Shown: positions 32,345 through 43,364 of the stretch, in pieces | Position numbering within the stretch: position 1 is the first letter of the stretch | Layout: each line of letters starts with the position of its first letter | Assembly (NCBI RefSeq): GCF_003050905.1 | Contig: NZ_QAOT01000009.1 | Origin: Cereibacter_A azotoformans | GTDB taxonomy: Bacteria > Pseudomonadota > Alphaproteobacteria > Rhodobacterales > Rhodobacteraceae | Length of the DNA: 64,000 nucleotides | Strand: one strand, 5' to 3' | Position numbers and translations under genes: made by a program | The notes under the pieces: generated by a model | What the model was told of the DNA's origin: nothing | Database searches by the model: none | The model's input: the letters and a program-made list of their open reading frames with translations, nothing else

Positions 32345-33367
32345 ATGCGCGTCTATTACGATCGCGACTGCGACATCAACCTGATCAAGGACAAGAAGGT
32401 CGCCATCCTCGGCTACGGCAGCCAGGGTCACGCCCATGCGCTGAACCTGCGCGACTCGGGTGCGAAGAACGTGGTCGTGGCGCTGCGCGAGGGCTCGCCC
32501 TCGGCCAAGAAGGCCGAGGCGGAAGGCCTGAAGGTCATGGGCATCGCCGAGGCCGCCGCCTGGTGCGACCTGATCATGTTCACCATGCCCGACGAGCTGC
32601 AGGCCGAGACCTACAAGAAATACGTCCACGACAACCTGAAGGAAGGCTCGGCCATCGCCTTCGCCCACGGCCTGAACGTGCATTTCGGCCTGATCGAGCC
32701 GAAGCCGGGAGTCGATGTCATCATGATGGCGCCGAAGGGCCCGGGCCACACCGTCCGCGGCGAGTACGTCAAGGGCGGCGGCGTGCCCTGCCTCGTGGCC
32801 GTGCACAATGACGCGACCGGCAAGGCGATGGAGATCGGCCTCTCCTACTGTTCGGCCATCGGCGGCGGCCGCTCGGGCATCATCGAGACCAACTTCCGTC
32901 AGGAATGCGAGACCGACCTGTTCGGCGAGCAGGCGGTGCTCTGCGGTGGTCTGGTGGAACTGATCCGCATGGGCTTCGAGACGCTGGTGGAAGCCGGCTA
33001 CGAGCCCGAGATGGCCTATTTCGAGTGCCTGCACGAGGTGAAGCTGATCGTGGACCTGATCTACGAAGGCGGCATCGCCAACATGAACTACTCGATCTCG
33101 AACACCGCCGAATACGGCGAATATGTCTCGGGCCCGCGCATCCTGCCCTACGAGGAGACCAAGGCCCGGATGAAGGCGGTTCTGACCGACATCCAGACCG
33201 GCAAGTTCGTGCGCGACTTCATGCAGGAGAACGCGGTCGGTCAGCCCTTCTTCAAGGCCACCCGCCGCATCAACGACGAGCACCAGATCGAGAAGGTCGG
33301 CGAGAAGCTGCGCGGCATGATGCCCTGGATCTCGAAGGGCAAGATGGTGGACCGGGCGCGCAACTGA
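32345..33367 (+). CDS. ilvC: ketol-acid reductoisomerase
   Basis: The 340-residue class I enzyme converts acetolactate or acetohydroxybutyrate to the dihydroxy acids of valine, leucine and isoleucine synthesis, using NADPH and Mg. The Rossmann loop VAILGYGSQGHAHALNLRDSG is at about 19-39. The catalytic knotted domain shows DLFGEQAVLCGG, EAGYEPEMAYFECLHEVKLIVDLIYEGGI and SNTAEYG. AAAGGAG before ATG 32345 fixes the start. The length equals the usual short bacterial form. It stands alone, divergent from two Lrp genes, and ends at a strong terminator. Confidence 0.97.
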   Translation: MRVYYDRDCDINLIKDKKVAILGYGSQGHAHALNLRDSGAKNVVVALREGSPSAKKAEAEGLKVMGIAEAAAWCDLIMFTMPDELQAETYKKYVHDNLKEGSAIAFAHGLNVHFGLIEPKPGVDVIMMAPKGPGHTVRGEYVKGGGVPCLVAVHNDATGKAMEIGLSYCSAIGGGRSGIIETNFRQECETDLFGEQAVLCGGLVELIRMGFETLVEAGYEPEMAYFECLHEVKLIVDLIYEGGIANMNYSISNTAEYGEYVSGPRILPYEETKARMKAVLTDIQTGKFVRDFMQENAVGQPFFKATRRINDEHQIEKVGEKLRGMMPWISKGKMVDRARN

Positions 33368-33382
33368 TCGCGCGACAGGCCG

Positions 33383-33415
33383 GAAAGGCGCCCCTCGGGG
33401 CGCCTTTCGCTTCTT
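33383..33415 (+). terminator. Rho-independent terminator of ilvC
   Basis: GAAAGGCGCCCC (33383-33394) pairs with GGGGCGCCTTTC (33397-33408), followed by GCTTCTT. It begins 16 bases after the stop. The convergent small gene ends at 33427, so the structure may serve both directions. Confidence 0.8.
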
Positions 33416-33426
33416 GAGGGGATGGT

Positions 33427-33645
33427 TTATTCCAGCACCGGCTCCGCGTCCGGCTTCTGGGACGTCGGGCCATCCTTGCGCAGGAAGGCCACGCCGCCCT
33501 GCGGGCCGTCCTTGGCCAGCGTCGATTTCGGGGCGTTCGGGTCGTGGCGGCGATCCTCGACGCGCTTCTTGCTGACCATGGCAAACACGATGCCGCACAG
33601 CAGCGTGAACATGAACAGGAAGGGGATGATCCAGGCGAAGTCCAT
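33427..33645 (-). CDS. small single-helix membrane protein, function unknown
   Basis: The 72-residue protein has one N-terminal membrane helix (FAWIIPFLFMFTLLCGIVFAMVS, residues 3-25) followed by a charged tail (KKRVEDRRHDPNAPKSTLAKDG) rich in proline and lysine. AAGGAG six bases before the ATG supports translation. It lies between glmM, 94 bases upstream on the same strand, and the ilvC terminator. No domain was recognised. Confidence 0.75.
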   Translation of the reverse strand: MDFAWIIPFLFMFTLLCGIVFAMVSKKRVEDRRHDPNAPKSTLAKDGPQGGVAFLRKDGPTSQKPDAEPVLE

Positions 33646-33739
33646 GGGCGTCTCCTTGTCGGGATGGGGCCGGAGGGCCGGGCCGGGCCCGGTCCCTCCG
33701 CAATGCCTCGACAATGCGCCCGCGCGCGGCCTTGTTCCC

Positions 33740-35083
33740 TCAGGCGGCGTCCTTGACGGCCGCCACGATCTCCTCGACCACATCGCGCAGCAGCGCCTCG
33801 TCCTCGCACTCGGCCATGACGCGGATCAGCGGCTCGGTCCCCGACTTGCGGATCAGAAGCCGCCCCGACCCGTTCAGCCGAACTTCCGCCTCGCGGATCA
33901 CGGCCTGCACGCTCGGCGCGGTCAGGGGCTCCTGCCCGGCCGCGTAGCGGACATTCTGCAGAAGCTGCGGCACCGTCTCGAAGCTGCGGGACAGCTCCGA
34001 GGCCTTGCGCCCCGTCTGCGCCATCGCCGCCAGGAACTGAAGCCCGGCCAGCAGCCCGTCGCCCGTGGTGGCAAAGTCGGTCATGACGATATGGCCCGAT
34101 TGCTCGCCGCCGAGGTTCCAGCCCCCTCTCCGCATCGCCTCGACCACGTAGCGGTCTCCCACCGGCGTCCGCTCGAGCCGCAGGCCCCGCGCGGACAGGA
34201 ACCGCTCGAGCCCGAGGTTCGACATCACCGTGGCCACCAGCGTGGCATCCCGCAACCGCCCCTCCTCGGCCCAGCGGGCGGCGAAGAGCGCCATGATCTG
34301 GTCCCCGTCGGCCTGCCGCCCCTGCTCGTCGAGGATGATCACCCGGTCCGCGTCGCCATCCAGACAGATGCCCACGTCCGCGCCATGCGCCCGCACCGCC
34401 TCGGCCGCCGCCTCGGGGTGGGTCGAGCCGCAGCGCAGGTTGATGTTCTTGCCGTCGGGCTCCACCCCCAGCGGGATCACCTCGGCGCCCAGCTCCCACA
34501 GCACCTCGGGCGCTGCGCGGTACGCCGCCCCGTTGGCGCAGTCGATCACCACCTTCAACCCGTCGAGGCGCAGGCCCGCCGGAAAGGTGGTCTTGCAGTA
34601 TTCCTGATACCGCCCGCGCCCGTCGTCGATCCGCTTGGCCCGGCCGATGTTGCCCGGTTGCGCCGGCTGGATCTCGCCCGCAAGGATCGCCTCGATCTCG
34701 GCCTCGGCCTCGTCCGAGAGCTTGAAGCCGTCGGGCCCGAAGAACTTGATCCCGTTGTCCTCGTGCGGATTGTGGCTGGCCGAGATCATCACGCCCAGAT
34801 CGGCCCGCATCGAGCGGGTGAGAAACCCCACCGCCGGCGTGGGCACCGGCCCCAGCAGAAGCACGTTCATGCCGGTCGAGGTCAGGCCCGCCGTCAGCGC
34901 ATTTTCCAGCATGTAGCCCGACAGCCGCGTGTCCTTGCCGATCACGACCCGCGGAGAGCCCGCCCCGACGGGCCGGAAATAGCGCCCCGCGGCCGCGCCC
35001 AGCCGCAGCGCCACCTCGGCCGTCATCGGATAGCTGTTCGCCCGCCCGCGCACCCCGTCGGTGCCGAAGAGTTTTCTCGTCAT
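33740..35083 (-). CDS. glmM: phosphoglucosamine mutase
   Basis: The 447-residue enzyme converts glucosamine-6-phosphate to glucosamine-1-phosphate for UDP-GlcNAc and the cell wall. The phospho-serine loop GVMISASHNPHEDNGIKFFGPDGF gives S103 as the phosphorylated residue. The metal loop is DGDADRVII (about 243), the sugar loop EQSGHI (about 325), and the phosphate site RKSGTEPLIRVMAE lies at the end. The ATG overlaps the folP stop (ATGA), so the fol-glm genes form one unit, an arrangement also common elsewhere. GAGGAGG is upstream. Confidence 0.96.
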   Translation of the reverse strand: MTRKLFGTDGVRGRANSYPMTAEVALRLGAAAGRYFRPVGAGSPRVVIGKDTRLSGYMLENALTAGLTSTGMNVLLLGPVPTPAVGFLTRSMRADLGVMISASHNPHEDNGIKFFGPDGFKLSDEAEAEIEAILAGEIQPAQPGNIGRAKRIDDGRGRYQEYCKTTFPAGLRLDGLKVVIDCANGAAYRAAPEVLWELGAEVIPLGVEPDGKNINLRCGSTHPEAAAEAVRAHGADVGICLDGDADRVIILDEQGRQADGDQIMALFAARWAEEGRLRDATLVATVMSNLGLERFLSARGLRLERTPVGDRYVVEAMRRGGWNLGGEQSGHIVMTDFATTGDGLLAGLQFLAAMAQTGRKASELSRSFETVPQLLQNVRYAAGQEPLTAPSVQAVIREAEVRLNGSGRLLIRKSGTEPLIRVMAECEDEALLRDVVEEIVAAVKDAA

Positions 35084-36117
35084 GCTTGCGTCCCTCCTCT
35101 CGCGGGCTCTTCCGCCTCGCATGTGACTGCCCGCCACAGAACCAGTGCCTGCCGCGTCTCGCGCACGTCATGCACCCGGAGAATCTGCGCGCCCTGCGCC
35201 GCTGCGGCAAGCGCGACGGCGACGGAGCCCCCCATCCGCCGATCGGCCAGAGGCTCGCCCGAAAGGGTGCCGATGAACCGCTTGCGCGAGGCGCCGAGCA
35301 GGATCGGACAGCCGAGCCCGTGGAACAGCGACAGGCGGCGCAGGATGGCCAGATTGTGCTCGAGGGTCTTGCCGAAGCCGATGCCCGGATCGGTCACGAT
35401 CCGCGATCGCGGGATGCCCGCGGTCTCGGCGGCGCGGATACGCTCCGCAAGCCAGTCATAGACATCGAGCAGCACATCGTCATAGCGGGGATCGGCCTGC
35501 ATGGTCTGCGGCGTGCCCTGCGCATGCATGAGGCAGACCGGCGCCCCGCTGCGCGCGACCAGATTGGCGAGGCCCGCGTCCCACGTCAGGGCCGCCACGT
35601 CGTTCACCAGATCGGCGCCGGCCTGCAAGGCCGCCTCGGCGACCGCCGCCTTGCGCGTGTCGATCGAGACCGGAAGCGACAGCCCCTGCCCGCGCAGCAT
35701 CTCGATCACCGGGGCGGTGCGGCTGATCTCGTCGGCGGCATCGACCTCGGCCGCGCCGGGACGGGTGCTCTCGCCACCGATGTCGAGGATGTCGGCCCCG
35801 TCGGCCGCCAGCGCCTGCGCCTGCGCGAGCGCGTCGGGCAGGGCCGCAAAGCGGCCCCCGTCGGAAAAGCTGTCGGGCGTCACGTTGAGGATGCCCATCA
35901 CCAGCGGCCGCCCCATCGAGAGGCCCGCCAGAGGCGGACGTGGCGCGGTCAGCGGCGCCAGCACGGAGGGATCAAGCTCCCGCGCGGGCAGGATCAGCGG
36001 CGTGCGGCCGCGTTCGAGGATCTCGACACGGTCGAAGTAAAGCGGGCCCCCGGCAAGCGGAAGCGCCTCGTCGGGCCGGGCCGGATCGGCAAGCGGGATC
36101 GGACGGACATAGTGCAT
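35080..36117 (-). CDS. folP: dihydropteroate synthase
   Basis: The 345-residue enzyme joins p-aminobenzoate to the pterin pyrophosphate and is the sulfonamide target. The core (about 70-340) shows LVMGILNVTPDSFSDGG, DGADILDIGGESTRPGA, SIDTRKAAVAEAA, VNDVAAL, IVTDPGIGFGKT, LLGASRKRFIG and ILRVHDV. About 65 extra residues at the N-terminus (MHYVRPIPLADPARPDEALP) precede the core. This extension is longer than in the E. coli enzyme and of unknown role. It lies 45 bases after folB and overlaps glmM by four bases. Confidence 0.95.
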   Translation of the reverse strand: MHYVRPIPLADPARPDEALPLAGGPLYFDRVEILERGRTPLILPARELDPSVLAPLTAPRPPLAGLSMGRPLVMGILNVTPDSFSDGGRFAALPDALAQAQALAADGADILDIGGESTRPGAAEVDAADEISRTAPVIEMLRGQGLSLPVSIDTRKAAVAEAALQAGADLVNDVAALTWDAGLANLVARSGAPVCLMHAQGTPQTMQADPRYDDVLLDVYDWLAERIRAAETAGIPRSRIVTDPGIGFGKTLEHNLAILRRLSLFHGLGCPILLGASRKRFIGTLSGEPLADRRMGGSVAVALAAAAQGAQILRVHDVRETRQALVLWRAVTCEAEEPARGGTQA

Positions 36118-36162
36118 GGCCGGTTCATGCGGCGCATGCGCCCGGGGCGCAAGAGGGCGCGG

Positions 36163-37065
36163 TCAGGCGCGCTCGAGCGGCACGCGGCTTCCCGCCGGCA
36201 ATATTACATCCCCGTGAACAACCAGACGCTCGGCCGCCAGCATCTCGGCCAGCCACAGCGCCAGCGCCACCGGCTCGCGCGAGTTCGGCCCGTCCACCGC
36301 GTCGAGCACCAGCTTCGACGGCGCCCAGACGATGGTCTGGCCCCGGCGCATCGCCCAGTCGATCTCGGTCCGCGTCGCCACCACCACGCAGCGCGGATCG
36401 CGCGCGGCCAGCGCCCAGGCGTTCTGCTCGATGGCCAGCAGGTCGATCCGCCGCTGGGTCGGCCGATGGCGCGTCTCGGGCCGCGGCGCGTCCGGCAGGC
36501 CCACCGCCAGCACGAGAGGCAGCCCCCGCGCCTCGAGCGCATCGAGCCGGGCGGGCAGGTCCGTGGCCGCAATGGCCGCATTGTCGAGAAAGACCACCAG
36601 CGGATGCATCGCTTCGCCGCCCTCGCCCGTCCGCCGCAGAGGCGCCTCGGCGCGCGAGCGCACGATCTCCACCCCCAGCGCCCCCGGCCCGCGGTCGAGC
36701 TTCTCGATCCGCACGAAGACCCGCATCGCCTGCGGCTCGGCCAGGATCCGCTCGGCGATCCGCTCGGCGAGGGTTTCCAGAAGGTTCAGCCTCTCGGCCG
36801 AAAGCTCGTCGGCGATGGCCTCGGTGATGCGGTCATACGAGAGGATCCGGTCCACATCATCCTGAAGCGGCGCCGGATGGGGCCGGACCTCGACCACCAC
36901 GTTGAAGCGCACGCGCTGGCGGGTGCCCCGCTCCTGCTGGAAGGCGCCGATCTCGACCTCGGCCACATGGTCGCGCAAGGAGATGCGGTCGCGCGGGGCC
37001 GCGCCGGCCGAAGCCTCGGCCCGCTCTTCGGGATGGGCGAAGGCGAGGCGGATGTCGTTGGTCAA
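36163..37065 (-). CDS. folB: dihydroneopterin aldolase with an extra C-terminal domain
   Basis: The 300-residue protein carries FolB at about residues 25-140: RISLRDHVAEVEIGAFQQERGTRQRVRFNVVVEV, SYDRITEAI, LNLLETLAERIAERIL and VFVRIEKLDRGPGALGVEIVR with the conserved lysine 122. FolB alone is about 120 residues. Here a second part of about 150 residues (MHPLVVFLDNAAIAATDLPARLDALEARGLPLVL to the end) follows and does not look like HPPK (FolK). Translation probably starts at TTG 37065, which has GGGAGG five bases upstream; no suitable ATG exists nearby. It is first gene of folB-folP-glmM. Confidence 0.85.
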   Translation of the reverse strand: MTNDIRLAFAHPEERAEASAGAAPRDRISLRDHVAEVEIGAFQQERGTRQRVRFNVVVEVRPHPAPLQDDVDRILSYDRITEAIADELSAERLNLLETLAERIAERILAEPQAMRVFVRIEKLDRGPGALGVEIVRSRAEAPLRRTGEGGEAMHPLVVFLDNAAIAATDLPARLDALEARGLPLVLAVGLPDAPRPETRHRPTQRRIDLLAIEQNAWALAARDPRCVVVATRTEIDWAMRRGQTIVWAPSKLVLDAVDGPNSREPVALALWLAEMLAAERLVVHGDVILPAGSRVPLERA

Positions 37066-37165
37066 GAGAGCCTCCCGGCGTCGGTCTTCCGGCAGCATAT
37101 CCCCGGCACCGGCCCCGCCTAGCGCGAAGGCGACAGGCGAGGCAAGAGGCGCGACCGATCGCGGA

Positions 37166-37852
37166 TCACGAGCCGCCGGGTTGGCGATAGAAGAGATGCG
37201 CGCCGATGGCGGCCGTGCGCGGGAAGCGGTGCGCCCATCCCGGCCGCACGGCGCGGGTGTGGAAATGGGTGGCGCCCTGCGTCAGCTGGCGCGGCGCACC
37301 GGCCAGCATCAGCGCGGCGATCTTGCCCGCGCGCTGGAAGGCGGCCTTTTCGTGGATCGTCTCGGGCTTGCCGTCGAACATGTAGGAGAACTGGCCGCCC
37401 TGATTGACGACGCCGCAGATCGAGCCGGGATAGCCCGGACGGTCCACGCGGTTCATGATGACCTCGGCCACCGCAAACTGCCCCTGGATCGACTCGCCGC
37501 GCGCCTCGAAATAGAGCGCGGTGGCCAGGCACTTCCATTCGTCCGAGCCCTTGGACGTCACCGGCTGCGAGGCCAGCCAGGATTCGTCATAGCGCAGCGT
37601 CGGAGGAGCGCCCACAGGCTCGCCCGACGCGGGACGTTTTTCGCGGCGCACGACCGCGGCCGCCACCTGCTCAAGCCGGTGCGCAGGCACCGTCCCCAGC
37701 GCGTTCTTCTCGGAACCCAGAAGGGCCGAAAGCTGTCCGCTCAGACTGGCGGACGGGTCGTTGGACTGGCTCACCGTCACATCGGCGAAGGCCGCTCCAC
37801 TCAGAAGCGTCAGCGCCACGGCGCTGCGCATCCAGACATAAAGCAAGCGCAT
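37166..37852 (-). CDS. SleB-type cell wall hydrolase, secreted
   Basis: The 228-residue protein has a signal peptide (RLLYVWMRSAVALTLLSGAAFA, cleavage near residue 23) and a C-terminal Hydrolase_2/SleB domain from about 105 (EWKCLATALYFEARGESIQGQFAVAEVIMNRVDRPGYPGSICGVVNQGGQFSYMFDGK, ATHFHTRAVRPGWA). The glutamate in YFEARGES is the likely acid catalyst. Relatives cleave peptidoglycan, in spore formers during germination; here it would act in cell wall turnover. The middle (residues 25-100) is low-complexity linker. It stands alone, 205 bases from the PPDK-like gene. Confidence 0.9.
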   Translation of the reverse strand: MRLLYVWMRSAVALTLLSGAAFADVTVSQSNDPSASLSGQLSALLGSEKNALGTVPAHRLEQVAAAVVRREKRPASGEPVGAPPTLRYDESWLASQPVTSKGSDEWKCLATALYFEARGESIQGQFAVAEVIMNRVDRPGYPGSICGVVNQGGQFSYMFDGKPETIHEKAAFQRAGKIAALMLAGAPRQLTQGATHFHTRAVRPGWAHRFPRTAAIGAHLFYRQPGGS

Positions 37853-37995
37853 TTACTCTGTTCCCGGTCGTTGCTGCGTCGCACGAGGAGCAGGTGGCCC
37901 AGAACCCATCCCGCGCGGAACCGGGCCGTGGCTGCCGGAAAACGCCCGGCGAGTCCAGCCGCGTGACATTTTTACAACGCTCACCAAAGCATCAA

Positions 37996-38015
37996 ATGGG
38001 CGGGATCCCGCCCAT
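37996..38015. repeat. 20-bp perfect palindrome after the PPDK-like gene
   Basis: A ten-base arm ATGGGCGGGA (37996-38005) and its exact complement (38006-38015) lie 43 bases after the PPDK-like stop on the minus strand, followed there by TTTGATGC. It could act as a terminator or as an operator for the downstream hydrolase gene. The rest of the 205-base gap shows no gene. Confidence 0.45.
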
Positions 38016-38057
38016 GTTGCAGGCATGCCACGGTGACAACTTTGACGGAATCCTTGC

Positions 38058-40616
<2,559 letters not shown>

Positions 40617-40680
40617 TGCGGCGCTCCCTTCAGGGCAGGATACGCAACCGGACCGGGCAAGCAAGCGGAGAGGTGGGAAG

Positions 40681-40733
40681 CGGGGGTTTCACACCCCCGC
40701 ACCCCCGTGGGATATTTGAGCCAGAATGAAGGG
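40681..40733 (+). repeat. dispersed GC hairpin/GATATTTGGG repeat, copy 3
   Basis: CGGGGGTTTCACACCCCCG forms the hairpin, followed by CACCCCCGTGGGATATTTGAGCCAGAATGAAGGG (written in two parts: hairpin 40681-40699, tail from 40700). It sits between the PPDK-like start and the glyS stop. The tail GATATTTGAGCCAGAATGAA differs from the consensus by one base. Confidence 0.8.
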
Positions 40734-40734
40734 C

Positions 40735-42894
40735 TCAGCCCTCGATCCGGGTTAGGTCGGCCACGCTCGCGCAGGTGGCACGGATGGAATGGAGCATGTT
40801 GAGCCGGTTGCGCCGCAGGACCGGATTGTCGGCATTGACCTGGACCGTGTCGAAGAAGGCGTCGATCGGGGCACGGAGGGCGGCCATGGCGGCCATGGCG
40901 GCGCCGAAGTCTTCGGCCTGCATGGCGGGGGCGATGGCAGCCTCGGCCTGTTCAAGGGCGGCGAAGAGCGCGCGCTCCGCGTCGGTCTCGGCGAACTTCG
41001 GATCGGCGCCGAAGGAATATTCGACGCCGTCCCTGGCCTCGGCCTGCGCGAGGATGTTGTTCGCGCGCTTGAAGCCCTGCAGGAGGTTGGTGCCATCGTC
41101 GGTCTTGAGGAAGGCCGAGAGGGCCTCGGCGCGTTTCACGAGGAGGGTCAGATCGTCGTTGCCGGGCATGGCGAGGCAGGCGTCGATCACGTCGTGCCGG
41201 ATCCCCTGCTCGCGCAGGTGGACCTTGAGGCGGTCGTGGAAGAAGGTGAGGAGGTCGGCGGCCTCGCTCGGCGTCGTCACTGTTGCACCATCGCGCCGGA
41301 TGGCCACTTGCACCCCAACCAGCACGGCGTAGGCGTCGGCGTGGCCAGCGACAGACAGTTGCTGACGCCACAGGAAGATAAGACGGAACAACGAAAGAAG
41401 CGGCAACTGGCGGTGCGTCGCCAGCACGAGCCGGATCACCCCCAAAGCCGCCCGCCGCAACGCGAAGGGGTCCTTGCTGCCCGTGGGCTTCTCGTCGATG
41501 GCCCAGAAGCCCGTGAGCGTGTCGATCTTGTCGGCGAGCGCCACGGCGACCGAGACGGGGTCGGTCGGCACCGCGTCGGAGGGGCCGAGCGGCTGGTAAT
41601 GGGCCTTGCAGGCCAGCGCCACAGGCTCGGGGAGGCCGGCCGCGCGGGCGTAGTAGCTGCCCATCGTCCCCTGAAGCTCCGGGAACTCGCCCACCATCGC
41701 GGATTGCAGGTCGGCCTTGGCCACGCGCGCGGCCTCGGCGGCGAGGTCGGGCGAGGCGCCCACCAGCGGCGCGATCTCGCGCGCGAGCGCCTCGATCCGG
41801 GCGATGCGGTCGGCCTCAGACCCGAGCTTGTTGTGGAAGGTGACATGGGCGAGGCCCGCGGCCATGCCCTCGAGGCCCACCGTCTGCACCGTGCGCCGAT
41901 CGTTCTCCCAGAAGAAGCGCGCGTCGGAGAGGCGCGCGGACAGCACCTTGGCGTTGCCCTTCAGGATCGTGGCGCCGTGGTCGGCGGTCTCGCGATTGGC
42001 CACGGTCACGAACTTCTCGATCCGGCCGGTGGCGGGGTTCCTGACCGAGAAGAACTTCTGGTGCTCGCGCATCGAGGTCTGAAGCACCTCGGGCGGCAGG
42101 CCGAGGAACTCTTCGCCGATCGGCCCCATCAGGACCACGGGCCATTCCACGAGGCCCGCGACCTCGGCGAGAAGCCCCGCGTCGGGCACCACCTCGAGGC
42201 CCTGCGCGAAGGCCTGGGTGGTGGCCTCGTGCCAGATCGCCTGCTCGCGCTCGGCCGCATCCAGCATCACGAAGGCGCGCTGCAGCTTGGCGCGGTAGTC
42301 GTCGAAACCCGTGACGGCGAAACGGCCGGGCGCCATGAAACGGTGACCCTCGGTGGTGTTGACGGCTGTCACCTGATCGACCGTGACCGGCACGACCTGC
42401 GATCCGGCTTCGTCCGAGAGCAGGCAGAGGATCGAATGGAGCGGCCGCACCCAGCGCAAGGAGCCCGTGCCCCAGCGCATCGACTTGGGCCAGGGGAAGG
42501 CGCGGATCGTGCGCTCGAGCACCTCGGCCACGATGTCGGGCGCGCGGCGGCCGGGCTTCTCCACCACGGCGAAGAGGACGGCGCCCTTCTTGTCCTCGCG
42601 GGTCTCGAGCTGGTCGCGCGTGAGGCCGGTCGAGCGCAGGAAGCCCTCGATGGCGGCGGCGGGCGCGTCGGCCTTGGGGCCCTTGCGCTCCTCGCGGAGC
42701 GTCGGGCTTTCGGCCGAAAGCCCCTCGACCGACAGCACCAGCCGCCGGGGGGTCGAGAAGGCGCCCGCCGAGGCGTAGGTCAGGCCCGCCTCGACCAGAC
42801 CGTCGGTCACGAGCTTCTTCAGGTCCTCGCGCGCGCGGGCCTGCATCCGCGCGGGGATCTCTTCCGAGAAGAGTTCGATCAGCAGGTCGGGCAT
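40735..42894 (-). CDS. glyS: glycyl-tRNA synthetase beta subunit
   Basis: The 719-residue subunit of the tetrameric alpha2-beta2 glycyl-tRNA synthetase binds tRNA-Gly. The start MPDLLIELFSEEIPARMQARAREDL and the internal segments RWVRPLHSILCLL, KVLSARLSDARFFWENDR, MVGEFPELQGTMGSYYA and DPFALRRAALGVIRL are typical. A C-terminal anticodon-binding domain ends the protein. The ATG overlaps the stop of the preceding small gene by one base (TAATG), and AGGAACA is upstream. Unlike the usual glyQS pair, a 156-codon gene separates it from glyQ. Confidence 0.96.
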   Translation of the reverse strand: MPDLLIELFSEEIPARMQARAREDLKKLVTDGLVEAGLTYASAGAFSTPRRLVLSVEGLSAESPTLREERKGPKADAPAAAIEGFLRSTGLTRDQLETREDKKGAVLFAVVEKPGRRAPDIVAEVLERTIRAFPWPKSMRWGTGSLRWVRPLHSILCLLSDEAGSQVVPVTVDQVTAVNTTEGHRFMAPGRFAVTGFDDYRAKLQRAFVMLDAAEREQAIWHEATTQAFAQGLEVVPDAGLLAEVAGLVEWPVVLMGPIGEEFLGLPPEVLQTSMREHQKFFSVRNPATGRIEKFVTVANRETADHGATILKGNAKVLSARLSDARFFWENDRRTVQTVGLEGMAAGLAHVTFHNKLGSEADRIARIEALAREIAPLVGASPDLAAEAARVAKADLQSAMVGEFPELQGTMGSYYARAAGLPEPVALACKAHYQPLGPSDAVPTDPVSVAVALADKIDTLTGFWAIDEKPTGSKDPFALRRAALGVIRLVLATHRQLPLLSLFRLIFLWRQQLSVAGHADAYAVLVGVQVAIRRDGATVTTPSEAADLLTFFHDRLKVHLREQGIRHDVIDACLAMPGNDDLTLLVKRAEALSAFLKTDDGTNLLQGFKRANNILAQAEARDGVEYSFGADPKFAETDAERALFAALEQAEAAIAPAMQAEDFGAAMAAMAALRAPIDAFFDTVQVNADNPVLRRNRLNMLHSIRATCASVADLTRIEG

Positions 42895-43364
42895 TACTGT
42901 TCCTCGGCGTTCAGCTGGTGCCACGCATAGGCGTGGCCGTCGGGAAAGACCGCAACGACGCGATCCACCCCGGGGGCGATGTCATGTTCGGACAGGAAGG
43001 CGATGGCCTCGCCGCGGCGGAGCGCGGCGTCGATCCCCGGCGCGTCGAAACAGTCGAACCAGGGCGGCGCGTTGAGCGGCGTGGGGTTCGGATAGACACG
43101 ATAGGTCTCGGTCAGCATGGCCTGGCTGAGCGGGGTGGTGAAGCAGGCGCGAAAGCGCAGCGGCGAGGAGTCGGCGTCGATCCCCTTCACCCCGTCCGCC
43201 ACGATCACCTCGGGCACTTCGCCAAGGAGCGGCGTCAGGCGGATCTCGTTGCCGCGGTCAAAGGAGACCTCCTCGTAATAGGCATGGAGCTGCGTCCACC
43301 AGACCGCCGCCCCGGCGATCAGGGCGATCAGCACGATGCCACCCGCGAGGAGCTTGCCATTCAC
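42894..43364 (-). CDS. membrane-anchored conserved protein between glyQ and glyS
   Basis: The 156-residue protein has one N-terminal helix (LLAGGIVLIALIAGAAVWWTQL, residues 5-26) and an outer domain with two cysteines (FRACFTTPL, PPWFDCFDAPGIDAAL) that could pair in the periplasm. It starts at GTG 43364 overlapping the glyQ stop (GTGA) and ends overlapping the glyS ATG (TAATG). Expression is therefore tied to both synthetase subunits. No function was recognised; proteins of this kind occupy the same place in other Rhodobacteraceae as far as I recall. Confidence 0.8.
   Translation of the reverse strand: MNGKLLAGGIVLIALIAGAAVWWTQLHAYYEEVSFDRGNEIRLTPLLGEVPEVIVADGVKGIDADSSPLRFRACFTTPLSQAMLTETYRVYPNPTPLNAPPWFDCFDAPGIDAALRRGEAIAFLSEHDIAPGVDRVVAVFPDGHAYAWHQLNAEEQ

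Noticed and set aside
36786..37122. Possibility that the folB frame starts at an upstream ATG (37098)
   Set aside because: The extra 11 residues are not conserved-looking, and TTG 37065 has a well-placed GGGAGG.
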